Positions 23,318-30,805 of a DNA stretch of 37,433 nt are shown here, piece after piece. Both the position numbers and the translations under genes were made by a program. This DNA is from DATBFG01 sp036558645. Its GTDB lineage: Bacteria; Acidobacteriota; Terriglobia; Terriglobales; Acidobacteriaceae. The notes under the pieces are model-generated. The model had not been told where the DNA came from and searched no databases. It was given only the letters and a program-made list of their open reading frames with translations. How positions within the stretch are numbered: the first letter of the stretch is position 1; each line of letters opens with the position of its first letter. Where the stretch lies: the NCBI GenBank assembly GCA_036558645.1, contig DATBFG010000068.1, positions 1-37,433 of the forward strand, given 5' to 3'.

Positions 23318-23695
23318 ATGCCCACACGTCTGCTGCTCGTAGACGATGAAGAGACCATCCGGGAGGTTGGGAGCAGTATGCTCTCTAACCAGGGATACGA
23401 ATGCGTGCAGGCGGGGGATGGAGAAGAGGCCCTCGCTCTATTCGATTCCGGAGAGAAATTCGATTTAGTGCTCTTGGATGTCCTGATGCCGAAGGTAGAC
23501 GGTCTCATGGTACTCGAAACGCTCAAGAAGCGTTACCCCGAACTTCCAGTTCTCATGGTATGTGCAGTTAGCGACCAACAAGTCATCAAAAGGACGTTGG
23601 AGCTTGGAGCCTTCGCTTACCTGATATGTCCGTTTGAGAGGAAAGAACTTCTGGAGGCAGTGCAAGGAGCACTCGCCTCAGTCGGAAAGTCTTAA
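23318..23695 (+). CDS. Single-domain response regulator with both switch residues changed to Cys
   Basis: 125 residues, only a receiver (CheY-like) domain. The acidic pair is in LLLVDDEET (Asp9, Asp10) and the phosphate acceptor is Asp54 (LVLLDVLMPKVDG). The conserved Thr/Ser at +28 is Cys82 (LMVCAVSD), and the conserved Lys at +50, normally in TKPF, is Cys104 (LICPF). Loss of the lysine usually prevents normal phosphorylation signalling, so this may be an atypical receiver. AAGGAG lies seven bases before the ATG, directly after the repeat palindrome. No histidine kinase is adjacent. A small protein follows 57 bases later. Confidence 0.9.
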   Translation: MPTRLLLVDDEETIREVGSSMLSNQGYECVQAGDGEEALALFDSGEKFDLVLLDVLMPKVDGLMVLETLKKRYPELPVLMVCAVSDQQVIKRTLELGAFAYLICPFERKELLEAVQGALASVGKS

Positions 23696-23752
23696 GAAAG
23701 AAAAATTCGCACACGTTTCTCTCCGCATTGCTCCGAGAGTATCCTACCTCGC

Positions 23753-24040
23753 ATGACCCTCCAGCAATTCCGCGATTCGCTTGCGCGTGATGCGCCTCCC
23801 GCTGAACTCAATGTCGCTCTCGCCGGCCTTTGGTGGGACGCGAAAGGCGATTGGACGCGCGCGCACGACTCCGCCCAGCAGGACGAAGGTCCAGCTGGAG
23901 CATGGGTTCACGCCTACCTCCATCGCAAAGAAGGCGACGCCACTAATTCCGATTGGTGGTATGGACAAGCAGGGAAGACTCCGTGCCGCACATCGCTCGA
24001 GTCGGAGTGGGAAGAAATCGTGTCCTCCCTGCTTGCGTGA
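23753..24040 (+). CDS. Small conserved protein of unknown function
   Basis: 95 residues, soluble. It begins TLQQFRDSLARDAPPAELNV and continues LAGLWWDAKGDWTRAHDSAQ and AWVHAYLHRKEGD, with WWYGQAG and SLESEWEEIVSSLL at the end. From memory this resembles a conserved bacterial family of about 95 residues annotated as hypothetical. The tryptophan- and histidine-rich helices suggest a helical repeat-like fold. It may share a transcript with the response regulator 57 bases upstream. The next gene converges 23 bases away. Confidence 0.72.
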   Translation: MTLQQFRDSLARDAPPAELNVALAGLWWDAKGDWTRAHDSAQQDEGPAGAWVHAYLHRKEGDATNSDWWYGQAGKTPCRTSLESEWEEIVSSLLA

Positions 24041-24063
24041 TCGGAGGTTTCAGTGATCTTCGC

Positions 24064-24429
24064 CTAACCTCCATTCCTTGCGCGCAACTTGCGATGCGCA
24101 TGAGGCAGAGCTTGGGCCAAGGCTTTGACTGTGTACTCGTGATTCGACTGGCGGACGATACTCTTGGCCTCCTCCCAGCAGGTTTCGTTCTCGGCGACAC
24201 GCAGGAACTCCTCTCCTGCTGCGGTGATCCACTTGGCGCGCCAGCACACCAGGTCCTGTGTCGAGTAATCGACCGCATCAATGAGACCAGCCTCATCGAG
24301 CAAGCGTATGTACAAGCTCATGGTGTATTCGGACTGATCCTCGAAACTCAGGTCGTGGAAACCGCCGTCCCACTGCACTTCCTTGATCGTGGCCAGCAAA
24401 ACTCGGACGAAGTCGAAATCGATGCGCAT
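24064..24429 (-). CDS. DUF2513-like protein
   Basis: 121 residues. MRIDFDFVRVLLATIKE at the start, then LYIRLLDEAGLIDAVDYST, then WITAAGEEFLRVAENETCW matches the layout of DUF2513 proteins (MKxDxDLxRxILLxIE...GLI...ITxxGHEFLxxxRxxTxW). The family is often linked with phage or defence islands. Function unknown. AAAGGAGG lies eight bases before the ATG, a strong ribosome site. It is convergent with the small protein gene. The histidine of GHEFL is replaced here by Glu (GEEFL). Confidence 0.75.
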   Translation of the reverse strand: MRIDFDFVRVLLATIKEVQWDGGFHDLSFEDQSEYTMSLYIRLLDEAGLIDAVDYSTQDLVCWRAKWITAAGEEFLRVAENETCWEEAKSIVRQSNHEYTVKALAQALPHAHRKLRARNGG

Positions 24430-24552
24430 AGAATGAACCTCCTTTTGCTGGCTTAATCTGGGCGGCTAGAGAGGTCAAGGACTTGGGACCTGTTTTTCGG
24501 TTTCCGGAACGGGCAACTTGTTTTATGCAGTGGAATCCAATGTCGGGTTAAA

Positions 24553-24567
24553 GTCACGAAACGTGAC
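24553..24567. promoter_or_regulatory. Palindrome between DUF2513 gene and response regulator
   Basis: GTCACGAAACGTGAC, a perfect inverted repeat with six-base arms and a three-base centre, lies between the divergent genes at 24429 and 24725. A TATAAT at 24668-24673 could be a -10 for the response regulator. A role as an operator is inference. Confidence 0.35.
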
Positions 24568-24724
24568 CCACAGGTTGAGGGGAGCGCGTAAGATAAACGG
24601 GGCATCCGCGATCTGCAAGGAGTGACGGCCGGATAAGGTCCGCCGAAAGGCGCGGGCGCCGCTTCCTTATAATGTGTTGAAACGGGGACTGCTTTTAGGC
24701 CGATCTCGTAGCCGAGGAGATGTC

Positions 24725-25096
24725 GTGGCAAAGGGAATCCTGATTGTGGACGATAACGTAGTGATCCGGCGGAGTTTACGACGTATCCTCGAGTCGATTG
24801 GAGAATGGCAAATAGTGGGGGAAGCAGCCGATGGCCGAGAAGGAATCGAAAAGGCGCGCGAGTTGCACCCGGACCTAATCGTGCTGGATTTGGCCATGCC
24901 GGTGATGAATGGGCTGGAGGCCGCACGTGAGCTGAATCAGATCATGCCGAACGTCCCATTGCTGATGTACTCCGCCTTTGCCGACAAGTACATGGAGAAA
25001 GAGGCGTTTTCGGTGGGGATCAAGGCTGTGGTATCGAAGGCTTCCGACATGGAAGCCCTGGTTAGGCAGGCCCGCGAATTGTTAAGCGCGGCGTAG
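24725..25096 (+). CDS. Single-domain response regulator, canonical
   Basis: 123 residues from a GTG at 24725 with GAGGAG six bases before it. A longer frame from 24674 lacks support. Receiver domain with Asp9/Asp10 in ILIVDDN, acceptor Asp55 in LIVLDLAMPVMNG, Ser83 in LMYSAFAD and Lys105 in VSKA. All switch residues are present at +28 and +50. The sequence resembles the receiver of NarL/FixJ regulators (LxxIGEWQIVGEAADGREGIEKA) without the HTH part, so it probably acts by protein contact. No partner kinase is close. Confidence 0.9.
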   Translation: MAKGILIVDDNVVIRRSLRRILESIGEWQIVGEAADGREGIEKARELHPDLIVLDLAMPVMNGLEAARELNQIMPNVPLLMYSAFADKYMEKEAFSVGIKAVVSKASDMEALVRQARELLSAA

Positions 25097-25181
25097 CAAC
25101 GTGGGGAGGGCTTCCGGAAGGACAAGAACCTGCCGCTTGCGATCGGGAGGCTTCCAGCAACTCTGTTTCCAAGGGCAGAAC

Positions 25182-25439
25182 CTAAGGCCGCAAGCGTTGG
25201 ATACGGCGAAGTTCTGTAACAAGCGCATGCTCGATCTTGCTCGATTGGCGTTCCCCATTGGCGACGCGGCTCACATATGAGGCGTCCACGCCCAGAGTAC
25301 GAGCGACACGCGCATAGACTCCTGCGTGCAACCGGTGCCATTCCATCAGAGCTTTGCTTGCTTTGCCATTCGACGCGTGGCCGTTTTGCTTCGCCCCTCG
25401 AGCGCCATTTTTGCCAGCCATTTCATTCGTGAATTTCAT
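25182..25439 (-). CDS. XRE-type helix-turn-helix protein
   Basis: 85 residues. The first 30 are Gly/Ala/Asn/Lys-rich and probably flexible. Residues 40-64 (VYARVARTLGVDASYVSRVANG) form a helix-turn-helix of the Cro/C1 (XRE) type, followed by IEHALVTELRRIQ. It is likely a small DNA-binding repressor. GAGGG lies nine bases before the ATG. It is divergent from the ECF sigma gene (184 bases between), and two direct TAACGTA boxes stand in its own upstream region, compatible with self-control. A start at Met7 is also possible. Confidence 0.78.
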   Translation of the reverse strand: MKFTNEMAGKNGARGAKQNGHASNGKASKALMEWHRLHAGVYARVARTLGVDASYVSRVANGERQSSKIEHALVTELRRIQRLRP

Positions 25440-25455
25440 AGAAATAGCCCTCGTC

Positions 25456-25476
25456 TAACGTATGCGCTATAACGTA
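25456..25476 (-). promoter_or_regulatory. Putative operator: direct TAACGTA boxes
   Basis: TAACGTA at 25456-25462 and again at 25470-25476, with centres 14 bases apart, 17 bases upstream of the XRE start codon. Direct boxes about one and a third helical turns apart next to a regulator gene suggest an autoregulatory site. Binding is inferred. Confidence 0.4.
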
Positions 25477-25578
25477 AACGATCCTACCGCACCGGGGTGG
25501 CCGACTGCAACCTCAAGTTCCTGGAGAGTGGGACCACGACACCGGGGTAATGGCGCTAAGGCTAGCTGAAAATTGACC

Positions 25579-25604
25579 GTAACCTTTTGAGGCTGAGTCC
25601 GTTT
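25579..25604 (+). promoter_or_regulatory. Putative ECF-type promoter of the sigma gene
   Basis: GTAACC (25579-25584) and CGTTT (25600-25604), with 16 bases between AAC and CGT. This matches the AAC ... CGT arrangement common to ECF sigma promoters, ending 19 bases before the sigma start codon. It suggests self-activation by the encoded factor. Confidence 0.5.
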
Positions 25605-25623
25605 ACCTTTACGAGATCAGACG

Positions 25624-26184
25624 ATGGCCGTCGTTAAGCCTGTATCGAGTGGGTCGCGCGGGGAGGCGGAAGAACGTCTCCTGGTGCAGGCTGCGCAAAA
25701 GGATCCCAACAGATTTGGCGAGCTTTATGAGCGCAATTTTCACCGGATTTATGCCTTTATCGTGCGGCGAGTGCGCGAACGCCAAGTGGCTGAGGATCTC
25801 ACTTCCGAAGTTTTTCAGAAGGCGCTCGCGGCTTTGCCGGGATTTGACTGGCGAGGCATCCCATTCGCAGCCTGGCTGATACGGATCGCCTCAAATGTCG
25901 TGACCGACCAATGGAAGCGCACAGCCCGGGAAGAACTGACGCAGGACCCGCCCGAGCAGAGCGCGACTCCCGACTTCGAAGATTACGAACAAAAGGCCAG
26001 GCTGTTTGAAATGGTGGATACCCTTCCTGCAGAGCAGCGCCGAGTGATCTTGTTGCGCTTTGCAGAGGAGAAGAGTATTCGCGATATCGCACAGGAATTA
26101 AAGCGAAGTGAAGGCGCGGTAAAACAACTGCAATTCCGAGGATTACAAACTCTGCGAAGCAAGTGGGGTGGCAAGAATGGCTAA
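25624..26184 (+). CDS. ECF (sigma-70 family) RNA polymerase sigma factor
   Basis: 186 residues. Region 2 is at about 30-95 (FGELYERNFHRIYAFIVRRV, VAEDLTSEVFQKAL, WLIRIASNVVTDQWKR) and region 4 at about 128-182 (LPAEQRRVILLRFAEEKSI, DIAQELKRSEGAVKQLQFRG). There is no region 1 or 3, as expected for ECF factors. It directs RNA polymerase to a small regulon. Its stop overlaps the start of the following VOC gene by eight bases, implying coupled translation and a functional partnership. A probable ECF promoter lies just upstream. No classical zinc-type anti-sigma gene is next to it. The ribosome site is weak. Confidence 0.95.
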   Translation: MAVVKPVSSGSRGEAEERLLVQAAQKDPNRFGELYERNFHRIYAFIVRRVRERQVAEDLTSEVFQKALAALPGFDWRGIPFAAWLIRIASNVVTDQWKRTAREELTQDPPEQSATPDFEDYEQKARLFEMVDTLPAEQRRVILLRFAEEKSIRDIAQELKRSEGAVKQLQFRGLQTLRSKWGGKNG

Positions 26185-27178
26185 GCGCACCCTGATAGAA
26201 CAACTCGACCAGGCAGTGCAGACACTGCTCGCGCGTCCTGAGACCGAATTTAAGGAGATGGATGCGGAACTGGAGCCGCTGCTGGGCATGGCCCGTGGAC
26301 TACGAGGCCTGCCGCGGGAGAGCTTTAAGGCCAAGCTGAAATCCGAATTGAAGAAGAAGGCCAACATGACGAGCGCAACTGAAGCTCCGGTTACAAAGGA
26401 CTTCATCCGCGAAGGATTCCACACCGTAACGCCCTACATCGCGGTGCGAGAAGCGGAACAGGTGATTGAGTTCATCAAGCAGACGTTTGGCGCTGAGGGC
26501 CAGATTCTCGGCATCGGTTCGGCCGGCGGTATTCATGCCGAGTACCAGATTGGCGACTCGATGGTCATGATTGGCGGAGGAGCGCAGGCGAAAATTAAAC
26601 CTATGCCAACGGCTCTTCACGTATACGTCCGCGACGTGGATGCGGCCTACGAACGGGCGCTGAAGGCTGGCGCTACAGCGATTCGTCCCCCGGCTGATCA
26701 ATTCTACGGAGACCGCGATGCCAGCTTGAAAGATATGGCAGGAAATCACTGGTATATCGGCACTCATCAGGCCACAGGCCTCAGGCCTCCTGGCTTGCAT
26801 ACGGTCACCCCCTGCCTGCTTCCGAAGGGCGCGGCGGACGTAATCGAATTCATGAAAGGCGCCTTCGCAGCGGAGGAAGTTTCAAGGCATGCATCGCCCG
26901 ATGGAGTGATTCGACATGCGCTTGTTCGCATCGGTGATTCTTCCATTGAATTGGGAGAGGCGCACGGCCCGTTCCAGCCAATGCCGACGATGTTCTACCT
27001 CTACGTCGAGGACGCGGATGCTTGGTACCGACGTGCGCTTAAAGGCGGAGCGATCTCACTCTCTGAACCGGCCGATCAGCCTTATGGCGATCGCGTGGCA
27101 GGCGTGACGGATCCGTTTGGAAATCAGTGGTTCATGGCGACACACATCAAAAAAGCGGAATCAAATGAAGACCGCTAG
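26177..27178 (+). CDS. Double VOC (glyoxalase/PhnB-like) protein with N-terminal sigma-partner-like segment
   Basis: 333 residues. Residues 1-65 are helical and charged (TLIEQLDQAVQTLLARP, LGMARGLRGLPRESFKAKL) and resemble the cytoplasmic N-terminus of proteins encoded after ECF sigma genes. Two PhnB-like VOC domains follow, at about 75-198 (FHTVTPYIAV...LHVYVRDVDAAY...DMAGNHWYIGTH) and 203-325 (LHTVTPCLLP...YLYVEDADAWY...DPFGNQWFMATH). VOC folds bind small molecules or metals. I infer a ligand-sensing regulator of the sigma factor; an enzyme is the alternative. The ATG at 26177 has GGGTGG five bases upstream and overlaps the sigma stop by eight bases. A GTG at 26168 is also in frame. Confidence 0.85.
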   Translation: MAKRTLIEQLDQAVQTLLARPETEFKEMDAELEPLLGMARGLRGLPRESFKAKLKSELKKKANMTSATEAPVTKDFIREGFHTVTPYIAVREAEQVIEFIKQTFGAEGQILGIGSAGGIHAEYQIGDSMVMIGGGAQAKIKPMPTALHVYVRDVDAAYERALKAGATAIRPPADQFYGDRDASLKDMAGNHWYIGTHQATGLRPPGLHTVTPCLLPKGAADVIEFMKGAFAAEEVSRHASPDGVIRHALVRIGDSSIELGEAHGPFQPMPTMFYLYVEDADAWYRRALKGGAISLSEPADQPYGDRVAGVTDPFGNQWFMATHIKKAESNEDR

Positions 27179-27251
27179 GACGCAGACGGGAGATACGCGC
27201 GAGTATTTCCAGATTCTCAGCGTGCTTAGTGGATTAGACGAAGGAGAGTTT

Positions 27252-27713
27252 ATGGCAGTCAAACCCGTTCCTGATGGATATCACAATGTGACGCCCTACC
27301 TGGTGATCAAGGGTGCGGCAAAGGCAATCGATTTCTATAAGACAGTGTTCGGCGCAACCGAGGTCATGCGTATGGATGCTCCGGGCGGCAGAATCGGACA
27401 TGCTGAACTGAAGATCGGAGATTCTCATGTGATGCTTGCGGACGAATATCCCGAGATGAAGTGCCGCTCGCCGCAGGCGTATGGTGGATCGCCCGTGAGC
27501 ATGCTGGTGTACGTGCCGGACGTGGATGCCACCGTGGCCGTGGCGCAACGCAATGGCGCGAAGCTGGATCGTGAGGTGCAGGATCAGTTCTATGGCGACC
27601 GCATGGGACAAATCGTGGATCCCTTCGGACATATCTGGTCCGTCGCAACCCATAAAGAAGATGTTTCACCTGAGGAAATGAAGAAGCGTATGGCCGCTCT
27701 CCAGCAGAAATAA
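27252..27713 (+). CDS. Single-domain VOC (PhnB-like) protein
   Basis: 153 residues. One VOC domain, about 10-138: YHNVTPYLVIKGAAKAIDFY, GHAELKIGDSHVMLADEYPE, VSMLVYVPDVDATV, QIVDPFGHIWSVATH. The tail EEMKKRMAALQQK is a helix. It is closest in pattern to PhnB / 3-demethylubiquinone-methyltransferase-like glyoxalase relatives and to the domains of the preceding gene, so it may be a duplicated partner. AAGGAG lies six bases before the ATG. The frame stays open to 27117, but the upstream part overlaps the previous gene and has no conserved features. It is third in the sigma unit, 73 bases after the double VOC gene. Confidence 0.85.
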   Translation: MAVKPVPDGYHNVTPYLVIKGAAKAIDFYKTVFGATEVMRMDAPGGRIGHAELKIGDSHVMLADEYPEMKCRSPQAYGGSPVSMLVYVPDVDATVAVAQRNGAKLDREVQDQFYGDRMGQIVDPFGHIWSVATHKEDVSPEEMKKRMAALQQK

Positions 27714-27734
27714 CGGATTTTAGCCCTCAGCAAA

Positions 27735-27757
27735 TAGTTGACTGAGTCAAGTATAAT
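27735..27757 (+). promoter_or_regulatory. MarR-like operator and -10 of the MarR-acetyltransferase gene
   Basis: TAGTTGACT-G-AGTCAAGTA (27735-27753) is a 19-base palindrome with one mismatch and perfect TTGACT/AGTCAA arms. It overlaps TATAAT at 27752-27757. The size and position fit a MarR-family operator placed to block RNA polymerase on its own gene, 40 bases from the start codon. Confidence 0.6.
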
Positions 27758-27792
27758 TAGATTCGGTTATCGGTTTGAGGAGGGCCTGGTTC

Positions 27793-28737
27793 ATGCCTGC
27801 CGCTGGTTCTGCGCTGGAAGAGCACATCTCTGCGGTTCGCGACTTCAACCGCTTCTACACCCGCCAAATCGGCATATTGCAAGAGGGCCTCTACAAGAGC
27901 GAGTTTTCGCTCACAGAGGTCCGTGTGCTCTACGAACTCGCGCATCGCGAAAATCTTACGGCTGCACGATTGGTAGATGATCTCGGACTCGATGCGGGCT
28001 ATCTGAGCCGCATGCTCAGCAACTTTCAGAGGCAAGGCCTAATTGAAAGGCAAAAATCGCGAGATGATGGACGTCGAAGCGTTTTGCGCCTTACAAGAAA
28101 GGGGCGCAAGGTGTTCGCGCCGCTGAATGTTCGTTCGCATGATGAGGTAAAGACGTTGCTATCGACTCTGGATTCTGGCGATCAGACCAGGATCGTGGCC
28201 GCAATGCGGACGATTCAGTCATTGCTGGAGGGTCTGGGTAAGCCCGCGGCGTCGAAAGTGCCGTATACGTTGCGCTCACACCGGCCCGGCGATATGGGCT
28301 GGATCATTCACCGGCACGGCGTGCTTTATGAAAAAGAGCGCGGATACGACGAGCACTTTGAGGCGCTCGTGGCGGAGATTGCGGCGAAGTTCATTCAGCA
28401 TCTCGATCCAAAGAAGGAGCACTGCTGGATTGCCGAACGCGAAGGCGAAATCGTGGGATGTGTATTCCTGGTAAAGAAATCCAGGACAGTTGCGAAGCTG
28501 CGCATGCTGTTGGTGGAACCGAAAGCGCGTGGAATCGGGTTGGGCAGGAGGCTGGTTGAGGAATGCATCAGTTTTGCCAGGGAAGCCGGGTACAAGAAGC
28601 TCACGCTCTGGACGCAGAGCGATCTGGCAGACGCCCGCAAAATCTACGAAAAATCTGGCTTTCAGCTGGTGCAAGAGAAGAAGCACCACAGCTGGGGCCA
28701 AAACCTCACGGCGGAGATCTGGGATCTGCAGCTGTGA
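27793..28737 (+). CDS. MarR-family regulator fused to GNAT acetyltransferase
   Basis: 314 residues from the ATG at 27793, with AGGAGG nine bases upstream. Residues 1-150 are a MarR winged helix: FSLTEVRVLYELAH, LTAARLVDDLGLDAGYLSRML as recognition region, then RDDGRRSVLRLTRKGR as wing. Residues 155-314 are a GNAT domain: CWIAEREGEIVGCVFLV, and the acetyl-CoA loop KARGIGLGRRLVEE, then KLTLWTQSDLADARKIYEKSGF. This fusion is known in bacteria. Targets of the acetyltransferase are not known. The palindrome upstream suggests autorepression. It ends directly against the stop codon of the gamma-glutamyltransferase gene on the other strand. Confidence 0.93.
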   Translation: MPAAGSALEEHISAVRDFNRFYTRQIGILQEGLYKSEFSLTEVRVLYELAHRENLTAARLVDDLGLDAGYLSRMLSNFQRQGLIERQKSRDDGRRSVLRLTRKGRKVFAPLNVRSHDEVKTLLSTLDSGDQTRIVAAMRTIQSLLEGLGKPAASKVPYTLRSHRPGDMGWIIHRHGVLYEKERGYDEHFEALVAEIAAKFIQHLDPKKEHCWIAEREGEIVGCVFLVKKSRTVAKLRMLLVEPKARGIGLGRRLVEECISFAREAGYKKLTLWTQSDLADARKIYEKSGFQLVQEKKHHSWGQNLTAEIWDLQL

Positions 28738-30399
28738 CTATTTCGCAAGCGGTGGCGGTTCTGGCTCAGCAGATCCGTCGGTGCGAGGGTCTGATCCGCC
28801 AAAATTCACGTTCATTTTGGAATCGTGCATGACAGCCTGTCCGCGACCCATCGCGGTGGTATAGTCGCCGGCCACACGAAACTTGTGGCCCATCGCAGTA
28901 AGCTTGTCGCGTACTTCGGGCTTCACCCTGGATTCAATCACGATGTTGCAACCACGTTCGGGATGAACCGTGAAGCGCGCATTCTCCAAGGCTGCCTGGA
29001 TGTTCATGCCGTAGTCAACCACATTGGAAACGAACTGGGCGTGGGCCAAGGGTTGGTTCGCGCCGCCCATGATGCCGAAGCCGATATGCTGATCGCCGTG
29101 CTCCATGAATGCAGGAATGATGGTGTGGAATGGACGCTTGCGCGGAGCAAGTACATTCGGCGAATTTGGGTCGAGTGAGAAAAGGGCGCCCCGATTCTGG
29201 AGAACAAATCCCATGCCGCGCACGGTAATGCCCGACCCGAAAGACTCGAAGTTGCTCTGGATGAGCGAGACAATGTTGCCTTGCTTGTCGACCGCCGTTA
29301 GATAGGTGGTATCGCTGGATGGAGTACCGTAGGAAACATCGCAAGTGGCTTTGTTGGGATCAATCTTGGTCGCGCGTTCTTTCGCGTAGTCCTTTGAGAG
29401 CAATCCCTTGACCGGCACTTTCGCGAAGCGAGGATCGGCGTTGTAACGGGCCAGATCCGCGTAAGCCAGCTTCATCGCTTCTATCTTCTTATGTAGCTCG
29501 CCTACGCTGAGTGGGCCGTCCGGAGAAGCTGGCGAGGTCTCCATGATATTCAGCATCTCGAGCGCGGCCATGCCCTGCCCGTTGGGCGGGAGTTCGTAGA
29601 CGGTCCAATTACGGTAGGTGGTCGAGATCGGCTCAACCCACTCCGGTGCGAACTGCGCCAAGTCGTTCGCCGACATGGTCCCACCATGCGCCTGCGATGT
29701 CGCAAGAATGGCCTGGGCGATCGAGCCGCTGTAAAACGTACTCGCACCTTGTTGGGCAATCATCCGAAGCGCTTTGCCAAGGTCGGGATTTTTGAAAATT
29801 TCACCAAGCTCGGGCGCCTTGCCTCCAGGCAAGTAAACACGTTGTCCCTCGGGATCATTCGCGAATGACTCGATGGCGTCGCTCCAGAAACCATGAATCA
29901 ACTCGGGGACTGCGTTGCCTTGTTCCGCGTAGAAGATGGCAGGCTGAAACAGTTCACGCCAAGGCAAGTGCCCAAAGCGACCGTGCAGTGCGTGCCATCC
30001 GGCAACGGCGCCGGGAACAGTCACCGCATCGATCCCTTGATAAGGCATCGAAGTGGCGCCTTTGCTTTTCAGATGCTCGAGAGTCAGTCCCTGTGGCGCC
30101 CAGCCACTGGAGTTCAGTCCATAGAGCTTTCCGGACTTTGCGTCCCAGTAGATCGCGAACAGATCGCCGCCGATGCCATTCATCATGGGTTCGGTGACGC
30201 CAAGGACTGCGTTGGCGGCGATCGCGGCGTCGACGGCAGAGCCGCCTTTGGCCAAAATCTGCGCCCCCGCAACAGAAGCCTGCGCGTGACTGGTCGCGAC
30301 GATGCCGTATGGAGTGACCACCATGGATCGGCCGTAAGATCGATCCTGGGCTAAAGCGATAGGGGCAAGAAACAGGAGAAGCAGAATACAGGGGCGCAT
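28738..30399 (-). CDS. ggt: Gamma-glutamyltransferase
   Basis: Hydrolyses or transfers the gamma-glutamyl group of glutathione and similar peptides, in the periplasm. 553 residues from the ATG at 30399, with a signal peptide (CILLLLFLAPIALA-Q). The large subunit opens GIVATSHAQASVAGAQILAKGG with GGSAVDAAIAANAVLGV and NGIGGDLF, as in the family. The autoprocessing nucleophile is in SSDTTYLTAVD (Thr364 or Thr365), within the region GNIVSLIQSNFESFGSG. Conserved PRKRPFHTIIPAF and GIMGGANQPLAHAQF follow. The protein should be cut into two subunits. No strong ribosome site is seen. A small membrane gene lies 58 bases upstream on the same strand. Confidence 0.93.
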   Translation of the reverse strand: MRPCILLLLFLAPIALAQDRSYGRSMVVTPYGIVATSHAQASVAGAQILAKGGSAVDAAIAANAVLGVTEPMMNGIGGDLFAIYWDAKSGKLYGLNSSGWAPQGLTLEHLKSKGATSMPYQGIDAVTVPGAVAGWHALHGRFGHLPWRELFQPAIFYAEQGNAVPELIHGFWSDAIESFANDPEGQRVYLPGGKAPELGEIFKNPDLGKALRMIAQQGASTFYSGSIAQAILATSQAHGGTMSANDLAQFAPEWVEPISTTYRNWTVYELPPNGQGMAALEMLNIMETSPASPDGPLSVGELHKKIEAMKLAYADLARYNADPRFAKVPVKGLLSKDYAKERATKIDPNKATCDVSYGTPSSDTTYLTAVDKQGNIVSLIQSNFESFGSGITVRGMGFVLQNRGALFSLDPNSPNVLAPRKRPFHTIIPAFMEHGDQHIGFGIMGGANQPLAHAQFVSNVVDYGMNIQAALENARFTVHPERGCNIVIESRVKPEVRDKLTAMGHKFRVAGDYTTAMGRGQAVMHDSKMNVNFGGSDPRTDGSAEPEPPPLAK

Positions 30400-30457
30400 G
30401 ATGTCGCGAATTTTCTGCGACTGTACGGGGGAAGTCAAGCACGACAGCGCAAGGGTC

Positions 30458-30658
30458 CTACACGCGAAAGGGCGCACTCAATAGGCGGGCCGGCAACATT
30501 ATTGCTGCCAACATGACGGCTAGGACACCGTGAACGGCAATTCCCACTAGGCGAAAGGGCAATAACAAGAGCCATACAAATGGGTAAAGAATCAGAGCGG
30601 CAAGGGCCAGAGGCCAGCACATTACAAACAGAATGCACCAGAGCACAAAGGTGAGCAT
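30458..30658 (-). CDS. Small hydrophobic membrane protein
   Basis: 66 residues, nearly all hydrophobic, with two long transmembrane helices (about 2-32 and 35-60) and a few Arg at the ends (PFRLVGIAVHG, PARLLSAPFRV). I recognise no named family. The start is well supported by GAGGAG about ten bases upstream. It is placed just before the gamma-glutamyltransferase gene and may be co-transcribed. Function unknown. Confidence 0.65.
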   Translation of the reverse strand: MLTFVLWCILFVMCWPLALAALILYPFVWLLLLPFRLVGIAVHGVLAVMLAAIMLPARLLSAPFRV

Positions 30659-30805
30659 TTGGCACTTCTCCTCTCATTAAAGGATACGCAATCCCATAGA
30701 AGAATGTTCCATCGGCCGGGTGCGAGTCGCCGCTGAAGATCTTGGTGTCTTAGGTCTCGTGTTGGTAGTTTTCGGTGAAACACAACTCTTCGCGCGAATT
30801 CCGGA

